A stretch of 64,000 nucleotides of DNA from Bradyrhizobium sp. CB82 (GCF_029714405.1 NZ_CP121650.1:8313001-8377000), one strand, 5' to 3'; counted from the first letter of the stretch, positions 46,774 to 56,298 are shown. The notes: generated by a model from the sequence alone, not told the origin. Numbers and translations are program-made.

Positions 46774-47094
46774 TTACTCGCCGGTCTTGCGCGGCCGTGA
46801 CCAGAGGAGCGTATAGCCTTCGCCGGCTTCATCGTCGAACAGGTTCGCGTAGATGGGCGCGTTGAACGAAGGGTCATCGAGCTTGAGCGAGAGGTAGTCG
46901 CGACCTTCCTCGGACCGCTTGGACCAGGCTGCCCCGATTTCCGCCCGGCCCACATAGACGCGGTGGCTGGGAGCGTTCTCGTTTGAGCGGTTGGCCTCGG
47001 GGACGATGCGGACGCCCCTGGCCTGCAGACTCAGCGTGACGATCTCACCCTGGAAATCGTTTCCGACCTTTTTGAACGTACCGATGCTAGCCAT
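46774..47094 (-). CDS. DUF736 protein, copy 1
   Basis: A 106-residue DUF736 protein (MASIGTFKKVGNDFQGEI...SLKLDDPSFNAPIYANLFDD). The family is common in conjugative elements of alphaproteobacteria, where genes lie near transfer and antirestriction functions; its role is unknown. ATG 47094 has GGAGAAGTGAC before it. Nearly identical to the gene at 53764-54084. Confidence 0.88.
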   Translation of the reverse strand: MASIGTFKKVGNDFQGEIVTLSLQARGVRIVPEANRSNENAPSHRVYVGRAEIGAAWSKRSEEGRDYLSLKLDDPSFNAPIYANLFDDEAGEGYTLLWSRPRKTGE

Positions 47095-47424
47095 GTCACT
47101 TCTCCTTGAGGTTGTTTCGAGCCCCGCGACCACCGCGGCCTCGATGGCGATCTGAGGGCCGAAGACGATCGGCGACGCACCCGCTTTTTCTCGCGGGCCG
47201 GAGCGTTAAGCGGAGGACGCCGACGGGGAGACTTTCTTGTCTCGCGAGGAATGGGCGTTAGCCCAGGGGAAGAAAGTCTCAACCGGCGGCGTTGCGGCTC
47301 AGACGATCGAGGCGCAGCCGGTCTTCGGCCAGATCAAGCCAACGAGGCGAGGTGCGTCCGAGCGCTGAACACAGACTTAAGCGAAAGACCTGGCAGAGCT
47401 CGACTTGCAATACAAGAAGGCGAC

Positions 47425-47857
47425 CGGTTTCGAGGTAGAGAAAGAAAGAGGGTGCGGGAAACGGCGACATTGTCGCTGAGAAAAAACCCCGACCGTCTCC
47501 CCTTTGACCCCTGATAGCGCCGAATAAGGCCGGCCCAGCCGTGGTCTAGCGGAACGAAGACCGCCGCCCTGTTCAGAAGCTTTTCAATGATCGGGGCCGC
47601 CCGAAAAGAAAGCAATCCCAGACATAGCGGCCAAGCACTATTCCTTCACTCCATGCGGACCGGTTAAGGCGGACTTTGCTCGCCACTGCGCATTTGGCGA
47701 TTGCGGCGAGCCGAGTGTCCGCTCAATGTAATCGGGCTGGTACTTATCCGTTATCCGAATGAGCTCCTCCACGGGCCACTCGCATCGTGTCCGGCATGCA
47801 TCAAGGGCCAAGACGAGCGGCAGGCCGCCCTTGAGCGTGCAGTGGCTGGGCATCGCC
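47425..47857. other. Decayed DNA left of the IS630
   Basis: A minus-strand frame (47638-47853) encodes LDACRTRCEWPVEELIRITDKYQPDYIERTLG, which looks protein-like but is not recognised, and is cut by the insertion sequence. No full gene. Confidence 0.35.
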
Positions 47858-47867
47858 TAGTGGTTTA

Positions 47868-48998
47868 TCACAGTGGTTTTGACTCTTTGGAGGTCGTTGG
47901 ATAGGCGCGGCGGAGTTTGGCGCGGGCTTTGTCGGTTGTGAACATCCACTTGATGCGTTGTCGGGTTTTATTTCGCGGCCGTTGCCATGCGGCGATCTCG
48001 TTTCGGAGCCTTTTGGGGTCGTCGATGCGACGGCCGAGACATTGACGCTGCAGCACGCTGATCTCGCACTCGACCATGTTGAGCCAACTTGCGTGTTTCG
48101 GGCTGTAGTGGAATTCGAGGCGGCGCAGGATGCGACGGGCCTCGGCAGGCGCAAATGCTTGATACAGCGCGCCGGCGGTATGAATCGACAGATTGTCCTG
48201 AACGACACGGATGCAGGCGGCGTCGGGATAATGGATGTCGACGAGTTCACGCATGCAGTGCGCGTAGTCTACGGCGGCGCGGCGGTCTGTAACCTTGACG
48301 TTGCGCCAGCCACGATGCGGGTCGAAGGTAACGAAGAGATTGACGGTGCCGTTGCGGCGGTACTCGTAATCGTAGCGCTCGCGCTGTCCCGGCTCGGCTG
48401 GAATCGGCTGACGGACCTCGCCGATGAGCTGGACGGGGGTCTCGTCGAAGCAGACGAGCGGCCGGACGGGATCCGGCGCCTCGGCGTAGAGGTCGAGCAC
48501 GTCCTCCATGCGGGCGACGTATTCGCCATCGACATGGGGGATGCACCACATGTCCCTGCGCCATGGCTTGAGGTCGTTCTCGGCCAGCCGGCGACGCACG
48601 GTCTCGCCCGACAGGCTGTCATGATCGGTGAGCTTGACGATCGTGTCGGCCAGCAGCGTCAGCGTCCAACGTTTGCGGCCGGCGGGCGGCTTGGCGCATG
48701 CCGTCGCCACCAGCAGGGCCTCCTCCTTGCCGGTCAGCTTGCGCTCTGCGCCCGGACGCGGCTCCTCGCTCAAGGCCCGCTCCAGATTGCCTTCCACGAA
48801 GCGGCGCTTGGTCCGGCCGACGCTGGACAGGCTGACCCGGACGGTTCGGACAATCTCCGCGTCGCAACTACCGGCATCGGCCGCCAGCAAAATCTGCGCC
48901 CGCTTGAGCTTGCGGGCGGCATGCTTGCCGCCGCCGAGCATCGCCGTCAGTTCGTCCCGCTCGATTTGGCTCAATTCGACCCGATAACGTACATTCAT
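47868..48998 (-). CDS. IS630-family transposase
   Basis: A 376-residue DDE transposase. N-terminal HTH (KLKRAQILLAADAG...VSLSSVGRTKRRF), then the catalytic triad: Asp in LVCFDETPVQL, Asp in RVVQDNLSIHTAG and Glu in SWLNMVECEIS. ATG 48998. The stop lies inside the left terminal repeat. The frame is intact, so the element may be mobile. Confidence 0.93.
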   Translation of the reverse strand: MNVRYRVELSQIERDELTAMLGGGKHAARKLKRAQILLAADAGSCDAEIVRTVRVSLSSVGRTKRRFVEGNLERALSEEPRPGAERKLTGKEEALLVATACAKPPAGRKRWTLTLLADTIVKLTDHDSLSGETVRRRLAENDLKPWRRDMWCIPHVDGEYVARMEDVLDLYAEAPDPVRPLVCFDETPVQLIGEVRQPIPAEPGQRERYDYEYRRNGTVNLFVTFDPHRGWRNVKVTDRRAAVDYAHCMRELVDIHYPDAACIRVVQDNLSIHTAGALYQAFAPAEARRILRRLEFHYSPKHASWLNMVECEISVLQRQCLGRRIDDPKRLRNEIAAWQRPRNKTRQRIKWMFTTDKARAKLRRAYPTTSKESKPL

Positions 48999-49036
48999 GC
49001 TTCGCCTCCTTGTCGGAGGCCGGGACGAATCCAGCG

Positions 49037-49318
49037 ATGAGTCAAAAATCAGGCACGCGCTTCACGGAGAAGCAGGGGCACTACCTGGCCTTTATCTACA
49101 CCTACGCGCACATGTTCGGACGCCCACCCGCCGAAACCGACATGCAGCGCCATTTCCGCGTCAGCCCGCCGTCGGTCCACCAGATGATCGTCACCCTCGA
49201 ACGAAACGGCTTCATTCGCCGTCAGCCCGGTGTTCCCCGGAGCATCGAGATTCTTTTGCCACCCGAAAACTTGCCCATCCTCGAATGGCTCGGCATCAAA
49301 ACGTCAAAATCACTGTGA
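49037..49318 (+). CDS. LexA-like winged-helix protein carried by the IS630
   Basis: A 93-residue protein resembling the LexA DNA-binding domain without the protease part: RFTEKQGHYLAFIYTYAHMFGRPPAETDMQ, RVSPPSVHQMIVTLERNGFI and a wing RQPGVPRSIEI. ATG 49037 follows CCAGCG, with a TTG at 49010 also possible. It is divergent from the transposase and ends in the right terminal repeat, so it is part of the element, perhaps its regulator. Confidence 0.8.
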   Translation: MSQKSGTRFTEKQGHYLAFIYTYAHMFGRPPAETDMQRHFRVSPPSVHQMIVTLERNGFIRRQPGVPRSIEILLPPENLPILEWLGIKTSKSL

Positions 49319-49358
49319 TGAACTACTAGCCGCAGTCTCGGCATAGGCGCTGGGGGCA

Positions 49359-50030
49359 CTACTTACTGACGAGCCCGAAGATAAGCTCGGCAAGCGGCTT
49401 TTCATCGCTACCGAAGCTTTCGATCATGGCGCCCATCACCGCTTCCGGATCAAGACGCTCGATGTCGAGAGGGTGACCGGTAGTATCGGCGAGCAGCGTC
49501 AGGAAGGTGAGCTTTGTGCGACCGTTCCCCTCGCGAAAGGGATGGATCGCATTCAGCTCAGCCAGGAAGTGTGCGGCCTTTGCCGCAAAGTCTTTGGCCA
49601 TGGTGCCTTATGCTTTTGCGTGGCCAGGGAGCCGAACAGCTTCGACAGCTCGCGGTCGATGCTCTCCAAACGGCAGAACATGCTGCCTCCCTTCGATATC
49701 CGGACTTTGCGGATTATTCCCGCTCAGACAAGGACATCTTGGAAGAGGTGCTTGTCGATGGGCTTGCAGTGCGCGTAGCCTAACCTGCCGGAAGGCTACG
49801 GCTCCTTGACCCGCTGAGTCGTGATTTCGGCCTCGAAGGCGTCCAGCTCGGTTTGCTTCCTGAGGTTCAGTTTGTTCTTGAGGACCGTCGTGCCCGGATA
49901 GCAGTACGGGACTTCAACGGCGTCGTACATCGAAGGGGCGAGCTCTTCTTGTAGGCCTTGATGATTTGCCGGCGCCGCTCAGCTACCGACAGCCCATCGC
50001 GGTCAAACTAGGCAACCCGCTTCGTCATGG
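49359..50030 (-). pseudogene. Broken Fic/AMPylase gene
   Basis: Pieces of a Fic-domain protein run across several frames: PYCYPGTTVLKNKLNLR near 49880, HKHLFQDV near 49750, GGSMFC near 49680 and, in one frame (49359-49601), LAELNAIHPFREGNGRTKLTFL with the full Fic motif HPFREGNGR. At least one stop and one frameshift separate them, so no full AMP-transferase is made. It lies 30 bases from the IS630 end. Intact relatives are common in rhizobial ICEs. Confidence 0.75.
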
Positions 50031-50380
50031 CGCAAGGCTTGATGCCTCCCACGGCGCTGATCTTCGCGAAACGCTCCCGGCAGATGACCGGGTTGGCAGC
50101 TTATTGGCAGCGGACGTATGAGCACATCCTACCACGAACAGAGGTATTTTGCACTCTGCGACCGTTGAGGGTGCAAAATCTGCCGTCGATGGCCTTGCTA
50201 GAATAGCGCGTTTCAACGAGTGCGTAAGTATTTGGTCGTCTGGCCGGGCGCCGATTGGAATGAGGCAGACCGCCGTCGCGTGTGCCTTGTTGTTGACTCC
50301 CAAGGGTGCGTCCCGTCCGAGTAGATCGGGCGGGGCGCTGGCGAGCGAGGCTTACTCGCCCGTGTGGCCCCGAACCCGGC
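50031..50380. other. Remnant of a DUF736-type 3' end
   Basis: Bases 50306-50375 resemble the DUF736 terminator and last codons (GTCCCGTCCGAGTAGATCGG, then TTACTCGCC) but no coding frame remains. The rest shows nothing supported. Confidence 0.5.
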
Positions 50381-51382
50381 CTACGAGACCTTGGAGGAAT
50401 GACGCTGGTCTGGCGTTCGATCAGGGGTATCAATCGTTACACAACCGCTCGCCGCGCGCGACACGCAGGTGCAGACTTTGCTGTTCATCGCTCGCTCTTC
50501 ACCGCTGAAGAACACATCACGATGATCGACCTCAGCCGACGCCTCCAGGATCGGCAGCACGCAAAGACCGCATTCTCCGCGTCGACAGCCGAAGATCATG
50601 TCGACACCGGCATCTTCAAGCGCCTCCAGCATGGAGCGATGAGCAGGGACGTCGATTTCCAGGCTTAATCGGGGAATCCTGATCTTGAATGGGGCGTCTG
50701 CGAAGCCACCGGTATTGCCAAACGTCTCGTAGCGGAGGTGCGCCGTGGGCCTGCCCGCCTGGCTCCAAAGCTGTTTGGCCGTCTCCAACATGCCGAACGG
50801 GCCACACACGTAGAGCTCACCACGCGTGTCAAGTTGGGCGATCTCGCTGCCGATGTCGATCCGCTGTCCCTCCTCCCCGACGAAAAGCTGAAGCCGCTCG
50901 CCGACGTAAGTGGTCAGCTCGTCGGCAAGCGCGAGGTCGCGACGGCTACGTGCGGCATAGAGCAAGCGAAAATTCGCGTTAGCTTGATTCAGTGCCAGCG
51001 CCATCGTGTAGATCGGCGTGATGCCGATGCCGCCGGCCAGCAGCAGGTAGTCGGGCCGACCGTAGCTTAGTTCGAAACTGTTTCTCGGCTCGAAAATCAT
51101 GAGTCGTTCGCCCACCTTGAGGCGCCACATGCCCGCAGATCCGCCCCGGCTCGATGCGAGCCGCTTGACGGCGATGCGATACAGTCCGTCGGTACAAGGT
51201 CCCAGCAATGAATAGCTGCGAAGCTGCGGCCGCCCATCAGTCGGCACAAGAACGTCGATGTGACTGCCAGGCGTTACGTTAACCAATGGACGGTCCGGCT
51301 CGATCTCGAAGAGACGGACGTCAGGAGTGAGATCGCGAGTGGCGCGAAGGCGTGCGCTAATCCGCTCCATCGGCTTGGCCAT
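50381..51382 (-). CDS. vanB: Vanillate O-demethylase reductase-like (VanB)
   Basis: A 333-residue reductase with FMN/FAD-binding (RSYSLLGP, about 55-62), NAD-binding (LLAGGIGITPIY, 114-125) and a C-terminal plant-type 2Fe-2S domain: Cys266, Cys271, Cys274 (CRRGECGLC) and a last Cys in KVCTC. It passes electrons to the Rieske oxygenase encoded 10 bases upstream in the same direction. Vanillate is the probable substrate of the pair; other aryl ethers or carboxylates are possible. Confidence 0.88.
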   Translation of the reverse strand: MAKPMERISARLRATRDLTPDVRLFEIEPDRPLVNVTPGSHIDVLVPTDGRPQLRSYSLLGPCTDGLYRIAVKRLASSRGGSAGMWRLKVGERLMIFEPRNSFELSYGRPDYLLLAGGIGITPIYTMALALNQANANFRLLYAARSRRDLALADELTTYVGERLQLFVGEEGQRIDIGSEIAQLDTRGELYVCGPFGMLETAKQLWSQAGRPTAHLRYETFGNTGGFADAPFKIRIPRLSLEIDVPAHRSMLEALEDAGVDMIFGCRRGECGLCVLPILEASAEVDHRDVFFSGEERAMNSKVCTCVSRAASGCVTIDTPDRTPDQRHSSKVS

Positions 51383-51392
51383 GACTTTTCAC

Positions 51393-52484
51393 TCACTCGG
51401 CCGCAACGTTCGCGCTTACGGGGGCCTGCTCATCGGCCAGCATTCGGTCGATCAACCGCCGTGCCCAGAGCGCGCCCGCGTCGATGTTGAGATCGTAAAA
51501 AGGCGAACGCGGGTTGTTGGCGATGGCGGCCTGCTGCGCCTCCAACACTCGGTGATCCTGATCGTAGACGCCTGCCCCACCATTGACATGGGCGCGCTGG
51601 AGTTCGCTCGTCAGCTGTGCGTCTTCCTTCCGATAATTTCGGACAAAATTCCAGAAATAGTGGCAGGTCGTCTCAGTTTCCGGGGAGATCGCTGCCAAGA
51701 ATGCGCCGCTGACGCCTTGCGAGCGGTCGCCTTGCGGCGCGCCTGTATGTGTCAATGCCACGCCTACGTCACCGACGACCACCGATGGCGCCTGGAACGT
51801 CACGATCTGCCAGCGATCGACCCGGCCAGGCCGTGCGAGCTGGCGGCCCCAGAACGGGGGTGGCTCGATATCGATCATCCAACGCGTCATCGTCGCCGTA
51901 TTGCCCGTGTGGGTCACCTCGAAGGGCGCAGCCGTGATCGCCTCGTCGCCAATGCTGCCGGCGTGCACATAGGTCTCGTGCGTAAGGTCCATCAGGTTAT
52001 CGATCACCAGGCGATAGTCGCATTTAAGCTGATAGAAGGTGCCGCCCTCGCCGACCCATTGCTTACCGTCGTTCCAGTGAAAATCCGGAATTTTGGCAGG
52101 GTCGGCCAGCGCCGGATCGCCGGGCCATAGCCAGACCAGACGATGCCGCTCCGCCACCGGATAGGCGCGCACGCAGGCAGACGGATTGATCGTTTTCTGC
52201 GCGGGCATGTAAGAGCAGCGGCCGGCCGAATTGAAGACCAGCCCGTGATAGCCACACCTGACGTCGTCGCCCTTAAGGTGCCCGAGCGATAAGGGCAGCA
52301 GTCGGTGCCAACAGGCATCCTCAAGCGCCGCGACGGCGCCATCAAGACGGCGGTAGAGCACGACGTTCTTGCCGCAAATGGTGCGGGCGGATAGCTCGCG
52401 GGCGATCTCGTGGGACCAGGCCGTCGCATACCAGGCATTGAGCGGAAAGGGTTTGGGTGCGTTCATGGGCGCAGCTATCTCCAT
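51393..52484 (-). CDS. vanA: Vanillate O-demethylase oxygenase-like (VanA), Rieske type
   Basis: A 363-residue Rieske non-haem iron oxygenase. The 2Fe-2S ligands are Cys58-x-His60 and Cys77-x2-His80; iron ligands lie in LMDLTHETYVHAGS. Product with the reductase: vanillate to protocatechuate and formaldehyde. Start ATG 52484 or ATG 52466; neither has an ideal ribosome site. A LysR gene diverges from it. It complements the aldehyde/alcohol dehydrogenases 6 kb away, which could supply vanillate. Confidence 0.87.
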   Translation of the reverse strand: MEIAAPMNAPKPFPLNAWYATAWSHEIARELSARTICGKNVVLYRRLDGAVAALEDACWHRLLPLSLGHLKGDDVRCGYHGLVFNSAGRCSYMPAQKTINPSACVRAYPVAERHRLVWLWPGDPALADPAKIPDFHWNDGKQWVGEGGTFYQLKCDYRLVIDNLMDLTHETYVHAGSIGDEAITAAPFEVTHTGNTATMTRWMIDIEPPPFWGRQLARPGRVDRWQIVTFQAPSVVVGDVGVALTHTGAPQGDRSQGVSGAFLAAISPETETTCHYFWNFVRNYRKEDAQLTSELQRAHVNGGAGVYDQDHRVLEAQQAAIANNPRSPFYDLNIDAGALWARRLIDRMLADEQAPVSANVAAE

Positions 52485-52636
52485 GTTTTGGTCGATGGTC
52501 GCGGGCTTGCCGTCTTAACTCCCATTTTCGAGCAGATTGCGTTGGCAATGGTTATGAGACAATCGGACAGAGTTGATATCCCTTATCTACTCTTTCGATA
52601 TGGTGGTTTGGTTTCCGCACGGAGGATCGTAAGAAG

Positions 52637-53602
52637 ATGGCAAAGGATCGGGATCCGCTCGCGATTGATCTTGCCGCGATCCGTACCTTGCGGCTGGTGT
52701 CGGAACTCGGCTCGTTTTCGAAGGCCGCCGAAGCACTCGGTACGAACCAATCGACAATCAGCTATACCATGGACCGTCTGCGCGCAGCGTTCCACGACAA
52801 GCTGTTCGTGCGCCAGCACGGCGGCATCGCGCCAACGCCTCGCTGCATCGAGATTGTTGAGTGTGCAAGCCGCCTGCTTGAGGGCTTCGAGGGGCTGATG
52901 CAGCCAGCGGATTTCAATCCCGCAAGCGCGTCAGGGCGGGTCACGATCGCCTGCAATTATTACGAACGCTCGATCATTCTGCCGCGCACCATCGCCGAGA
53001 TCAGGCGCCAAGCGCCGCGCCTGCTGCTGGAGGTCAAGACAGCGCGCGCCAAAGGCATTACGTTTCTCAAACGCGGCGAAGCCGATCTTCTCATTGGCCC
53101 CTACGAGGTGCAGGAGGACAGCTTCTATCATCGCCATCTGCTGGATGACCACTATGTGTGCGTTATGCACCGCAATCATCTGCTGGCGAGCAGGAAGTTG
53201 CGCGTCGACGACTATATCAAGGCGAACCACGCCGTCGTCAGCTATGGAGGTACCTGGCGCTCAGGCTATCTTAGAGGGCTCGATGAACGCGGCCTGTCGC
53301 TCAACCAAGTGGTCACGGTACCGAGCATCTCTGATCTCGCCCACATTCTTCCCGGCACGGATCTGGTCTCGACGGTGCCAAGCCGCATCGCCTCGAACAT
53401 CGCCAAATCCGTCGTAGCAACGTCGTGTCCGTTCCCCGAACCGTTTCAAGTCGGCATGACCTGGACGTCCCGGACGCATCATTCCGCCGCCCACCGGTGG
53501 CTGAGGCAACTCATGGCCCGAATTGCCGGCACTTTGCCCTACAAGGCGGCTCTCGCAGCGGCCGCCGGGCGCAGTCGCGGCAGCATCAATGCCGGAGTTT
53601 GA
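52637..53602 (+). CDS. LysR-type regulator divergent from vanAB
   Basis: A 321-residue LysR-family regulator. N-terminal winged HTH (LRLVSELGSFSKAAEALGTNQSTISYTMDRL) and a ligand-binding part starting GRVTIACNYYERSIILPRTI. ATG 52637. Divergent orientation from vanA with 152 bases between suggests it controls vanAB in response to an aromatic acid. The gene is complete. Confidence 0.9.
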   Translation: MAKDRDPLAIDLAAIRTLRLVSELGSFSKAAEALGTNQSTISYTMDRLRAAFHDKLFVRQHGGIAPTPRCIEIVECASRLLEGFEGLMQPADFNPASASGRVTIACNYYERSIILPRTIAEIRRQAPRLLLEVKTARAKGITFLKRGEADLLIGPYEVQEDSFYHRHLLDDHYVCVMHRNHLLASRKLRVDDYIKANHAVVSYGGTWRSGYLRGLDERGLSLNQVVTVPSISDLAHILPGTDLVSTVPSRIASNIAKSVVATSCPFPEPFQVGMTWTSRTHHSAAHRWLRQLMARIAGTLPYKAALAAAAGRSRGSINAGV

Positions 53603-53722
53603 CTCTCCGGGCCTATCGGCATGCGACTGTCTCCTTCTCCCGGATTCGTACCGATTTCCTCACTTTTACTGCAGCACAAGTCTCCTCGTTCCACTTTTCG
53701 CCTGTCGGCTCAGAAAAAGCGT

Positions 53723-53745
53723 CCCGCCCGATGAGATCGGGCGGG
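53723..53745 (-). terminator. Terminator of the DUF736 gene, copy 2
   Basis: Perfect 10-bp stem CCCGCCCGAT / ATCGGGCGGG with a GAG loop, followed on the minus strand by ACGCTTTTTC, a good intrinsic terminator. It lies 18 bases past the stop codon. Confidence 0.88.
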
Positions 53746-53763
53746 GCGCTGGCGGAGCGAGGG

Positions 53764-54084
53764 TTACTCGCCGGACTTGCGCGGCCGTGACCAGAGGAGG
53801 GTGTAGCCTTCGCCGGCTTCATCGTCGAACAGGTTGGCGTAGATGGGCGCGTTGAACGAAGGGTCATCGAGCTTGAGCGAGAGGTAGTCGCGACCTTCCT
53901 CGGACCGCTTGGACCAGGCTGCCCCGATTTCCGCCCGGCCCACATAGACGCGGTGGCTGGGAGCGTTCTCGTTTGAGCGGTTGGCCTCGGGGACGATGCG
54001 CACGCCCCTGGCCTGCAGACTCAGCGTGACGATCTCACCCTGGAAATCGTTTCCGACCTTTTTGAAAGAACCGATGCTAGCCAT
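53764..54084 (-). CDS. DUF736 protein, copy 2
   Basis: A 106-residue DUF736 protein almost identical to copy 1 (Ser for Thr in MASIGSFKKVG, Ser for Thr near the end). ATG 54084 with the same GGAGAAGTGAC leader. Probably the older copy, since DUF736 copy 3 follows directly upstream as a tandem partner. Confidence 0.88.
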   Translation of the reverse strand: MASIGSFKKVGNDFQGEIVTLSLQARGVRIVPEANRSNENAPSHRVYVGRAEIGAAWSKRSEEGRDYLSLKLDDPSFNAPIYANLFDDEAGEGYTLLWSRPRKSGE

Positions 54085-54227
54085 GTCACTTCTCCTTGAG
54101 GTTGTTTCGAGCCCCGCGACCACCGCGGCCTCACATGAGGAGCCACTCGTCAAGGCGCTATGCACGCTGCGAAGTGGCGAGGAAGAAATCTGGGCGCCCC
54201 GCCGGGAAGCGGAGCGCCCTTGGTCGG

Positions 54228-54527
54228 TCATCGCGACCAGATGAGCTTGTGCTCGCCGTTGTCGCCCTGGACGAGGGAGGCGTAGACCGGCGCGGTGAAG
54301 GACGGATCGTCGAGTTTGAGCGAGAGGTACTCGGCACCCGAGTCCTTCGCCGCCTTGCTCCAGGCGGCGCCGAGTTCGACGCCATTGGCGGTGACGCGGA
54401 AGTCGGGAGCGCGTTCGTTCTCCTTAGCGGCGGGCTTAATGGTCGCCTTGATGTTGATGTTGAGAGTGCGGATCGTGCCGACGAAGGAGCCGTCTTCGCT
54501 GCGGGTGAAGGTGCCGATCTGAGCCAT
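54228..54527 (-). CDS. DUF736 protein, copy 3 (divergent)
   Basis: A 99-residue DUF736 protein (MAQIGTFTRSEDGSFVGTIRTL...YLSLKLDDPSFTAPVYASLV). It is clearly a paralogue, not a recent copy, of the other two. ATG 54527 follows AGGAGATACGACC. Tandem divergent DUF736 genes are a usual pattern in alphaproteobacterial ICEs. Confidence 0.88.
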   Translation of the reverse strand: MAQIGTFTRSEDGSFVGTIRTLNINIKATIKPAAKENERAPDFRVTANGVELGAAWSKAAKDSGAEYLSLKLDDPSFTAPVYASLVQGDNGEHKLIWSR

Positions 54528-55078
54528 GGTCGTATCTCCTGAGAGTTGTCCGAAGCCGCCCGATGCGGCCTCGATGGCGGGCAAGAAGCGACGGACCGGA
54601 CGTCTGCATCCGAAGGACCGCAGCGTCAGCGGAGGACGGCGGTAGCCGAGCTTCTTGCTGCGCGAGGAATGCGGCACAGCCGCAGGGGAAGAAGGTCGGC
54701 GAAGCCGTTGCAGGCCAAGACCGGGCCGACGCTAGACCCGCCGAAATGAGAGGCCGTATCGGGGCTTCGCCGGCATCATCAGCAGAGAACGACGCTCGCG
54801 ATCGGCGCCTCTTCAGCGCGTTCTTCGCTACCCGTACTGGCTGTTTCCGCTCTTGAACCAAGGTCTGAACCCATTTCCTGATCCGCGCTTATGCACGTAT
54901 CAACCTCACATCCGGTCGCCGCACGTGCGGCCGCACCATAATCCCGCCTTCGGCGGCAAGGGTTCAGGAGGACGAGACCATTCTCGATGACGGCGCTTCA
55001 GCCAAGCCGCGGTGCGGTCGTCCACCTGGTTCCGGCAGGCTGATTAGGCCCTGGCCGAATTGCGATCTGGTGATGTCG
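54528..55078. other. DUF736 leader and IS110 flank
   Basis: No gene. The part 54600-54730 resembles the leader upstream of the other DUF736 genes (TTGCTGCGCGAGGAATG, then AGGGGAAGAAGG), a conserved layout that may hold a promoter or structured RNA. Confidence 0.4.
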
Positions 55079-56230
55079 TCATGGACGGACGACCGCTCCC
55101 TCTATCACAACGCCCGCGCTGACGTATTTCCACAGAGCTACGATCAGCTTGCGCGCCAGCGCCGTGATCATCACCTTCTTGAAGCGGCCACCATTTTGGG
55201 CGACACGCCGGTTGAACCAGCGACTGAGCGTCGAACCCGGCTGATGGCGTAGCCAGAGCCAGGCCATTTCCAACAGTGTTGAGCGCAAACGTCGATTTCC
55301 GGATTTTCCGATCCCCTGTTCTCGGTCGATCGATCCGCTTTGCCAGGGCGTCGGCGCGAGGCCGGCATAGGCCGCCACCTGTCTTCGATTGTCGAAGTGC
55401 CGGAACAGTCCTTCGCCCCAGAGCACTGCGGCAAACTCAGGTCCGACGCCGACGACCTTTGATAGCAAACCAACCTCGCGGGCTGATTGCCGTTCTTCCT
55501 CAAGCAAGGCGTTCCGTTCGGCTTCGACGGCCTTGAGTTGGTCCAGCAGCACTTCCAGCCGATCGAGTTCACGCAGTATCTGGCGCTTCATGTGATCAGG
55601 AAGCGTGTGTCCATCACCCGTCTGCAATTTCTCGAGCAGCTCTCGGCGATCGCGCCGCAGTGGATCGTAGCCAATGATCCCTTGCGAAAAGAGAAGTCCC
55701 TTGATCCGGTTGCTGTGCCGGATGCGCTCCTCCATCAGCACCTTGCGCTCCCGCACGATGCGGCGGCGATCTTCCTCAACTGGTGACGGTACCCGTAGCA
55801 TGGAGCAGACGCGAGGTTCGCCGCGCTTGAAAGCCAGCAAGGATCGGATGAGGGTCTCTCCATCCAACCGATCGGTCTTCACGCGGCGCATACGCCGCGA
55901 CGTGGCGATCGAGGCCGCATCAACGACATGGCTTTCGTAGCCTTCCGTCTCTAGAACACGGTGCATCCAGAAGCCGTCTAGCCCTGCTTCCTGAATGACA
56001 ATGACCGGGTAAGACCGGCCCGTACGTCTAAGAGCCTTCTGTCTCAGGCCGACGAGTCGCTCGAGGAGTCCGGCAACGTCACCGCCCGTGACCGTGTGGC
56101 GGGACAGTTTCTCGCCAGCTCCTGGTGACAAAGACGTGATCAGCCAAGTTTTCCGACTCAACTCCACTGAAACAAAGATCGCGTTGATCTCTTTGTGCGT
56201 TGCCTGGCTCGGATGTTCATTGTGAGTCAT
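55079..56230 (-). CDS. IS110-family transposase
   Basis: A 383-residue DEDD-type transposase. N-terminal RuvC-like part (NAIFVSVELSRKTW; VIVIQEAGLDGFWMHR; KTDRLDGETL) and C-terminal Transposase_20 part with the helix-hairpin-helix KVVGVGPEFAAVLWGEG and the Ser block YAGLAPTPWQSGS. The frame is intact. It is inside the 2.2 kb that splits the duplicated DUF736 block. IS110 elements have no terminal inverted repeats, so ends cannot be set from the sequence. Confidence 0.93.
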   Translation of the reverse strand: MTHNEHPSQATHKEINAIFVSVELSRKTWLITSLSPGAGEKLSRHTVTGGDVAGLLERLVGLRQKALRRTGRSYPVIVIQEAGLDGFWMHRVLETEGYESHVVDAASIATSRRMRRVKTDRLDGETLIRSLLAFKRGEPRVCSMLRVPSPVEEDRRRIVRERKVLMEERIRHSNRIKGLLFSQGIIGYDPLRRDRRELLEKLQTGDGHTLPDHMKRQILRELDRLEVLLDQLKAVEAERNALLEEERQSAREVGLLSKVVGVGPEFAAVLWGEGLFRHFDNRRQVAAYAGLAPTPWQSGSIDREQGIGKSGNRRLRSTLLEMAWLWLRHQPGSTLSRWFNRRVAQNGGRFKKVMITALARKLIVALWKYVSAGVVIEGAVVRP

Positions 56231-56298
56231 GTTGCTCTTCCTTGTTCGACGGCCACAACATCCACATCAAAACACGTCGCCGCCATTGATCATAGGAT

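Larger units (their letters stand above)
46727..47424. repeat. Duplicated DUF736 block, unsplit copy
   Basis: Bases 46727-47141 are nearly identical to 53717-54132, and 47140-47424 to 56299-56586. In the other location the two halves are separated by about 2.2 kb holding a further DUF736 gene and IS110. Breakpoints share CTC. Confidence 0.85.
47858..49328. mobile_element. IS630-family element with terminal repeats and passenger gene
   Basis: A 1471-bp element with matching ends: TAGTGGTTTATCACAGTG at left and, inverted, TAGTAGTTCATCACAGTG at right, followed by TTTTGAC in both. It is inserted at TA as usual for IS630. Two divergent genes fill it: the transposase and a LexA-like winged-helix gene; both stop inside the terminal repeats. 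Confidence 0.88.
53717..54132. repeat. Duplicated DUF736 block, left half of split copy
   Basis: Nearly identical to 46727-47141. Similarity ends abruptly at the CTC at 54130-54132 and resumes at 56299. Confidence 0.85.

Noticed and set aside
49359..49601. An intact small Fic toxin
   Set aside because: The HPFREGNGR motif is present, but the N-terminal half of the Fic fold is found upstream in other frames with a stop, so this is a gene remnant rather than a short active enzyme.
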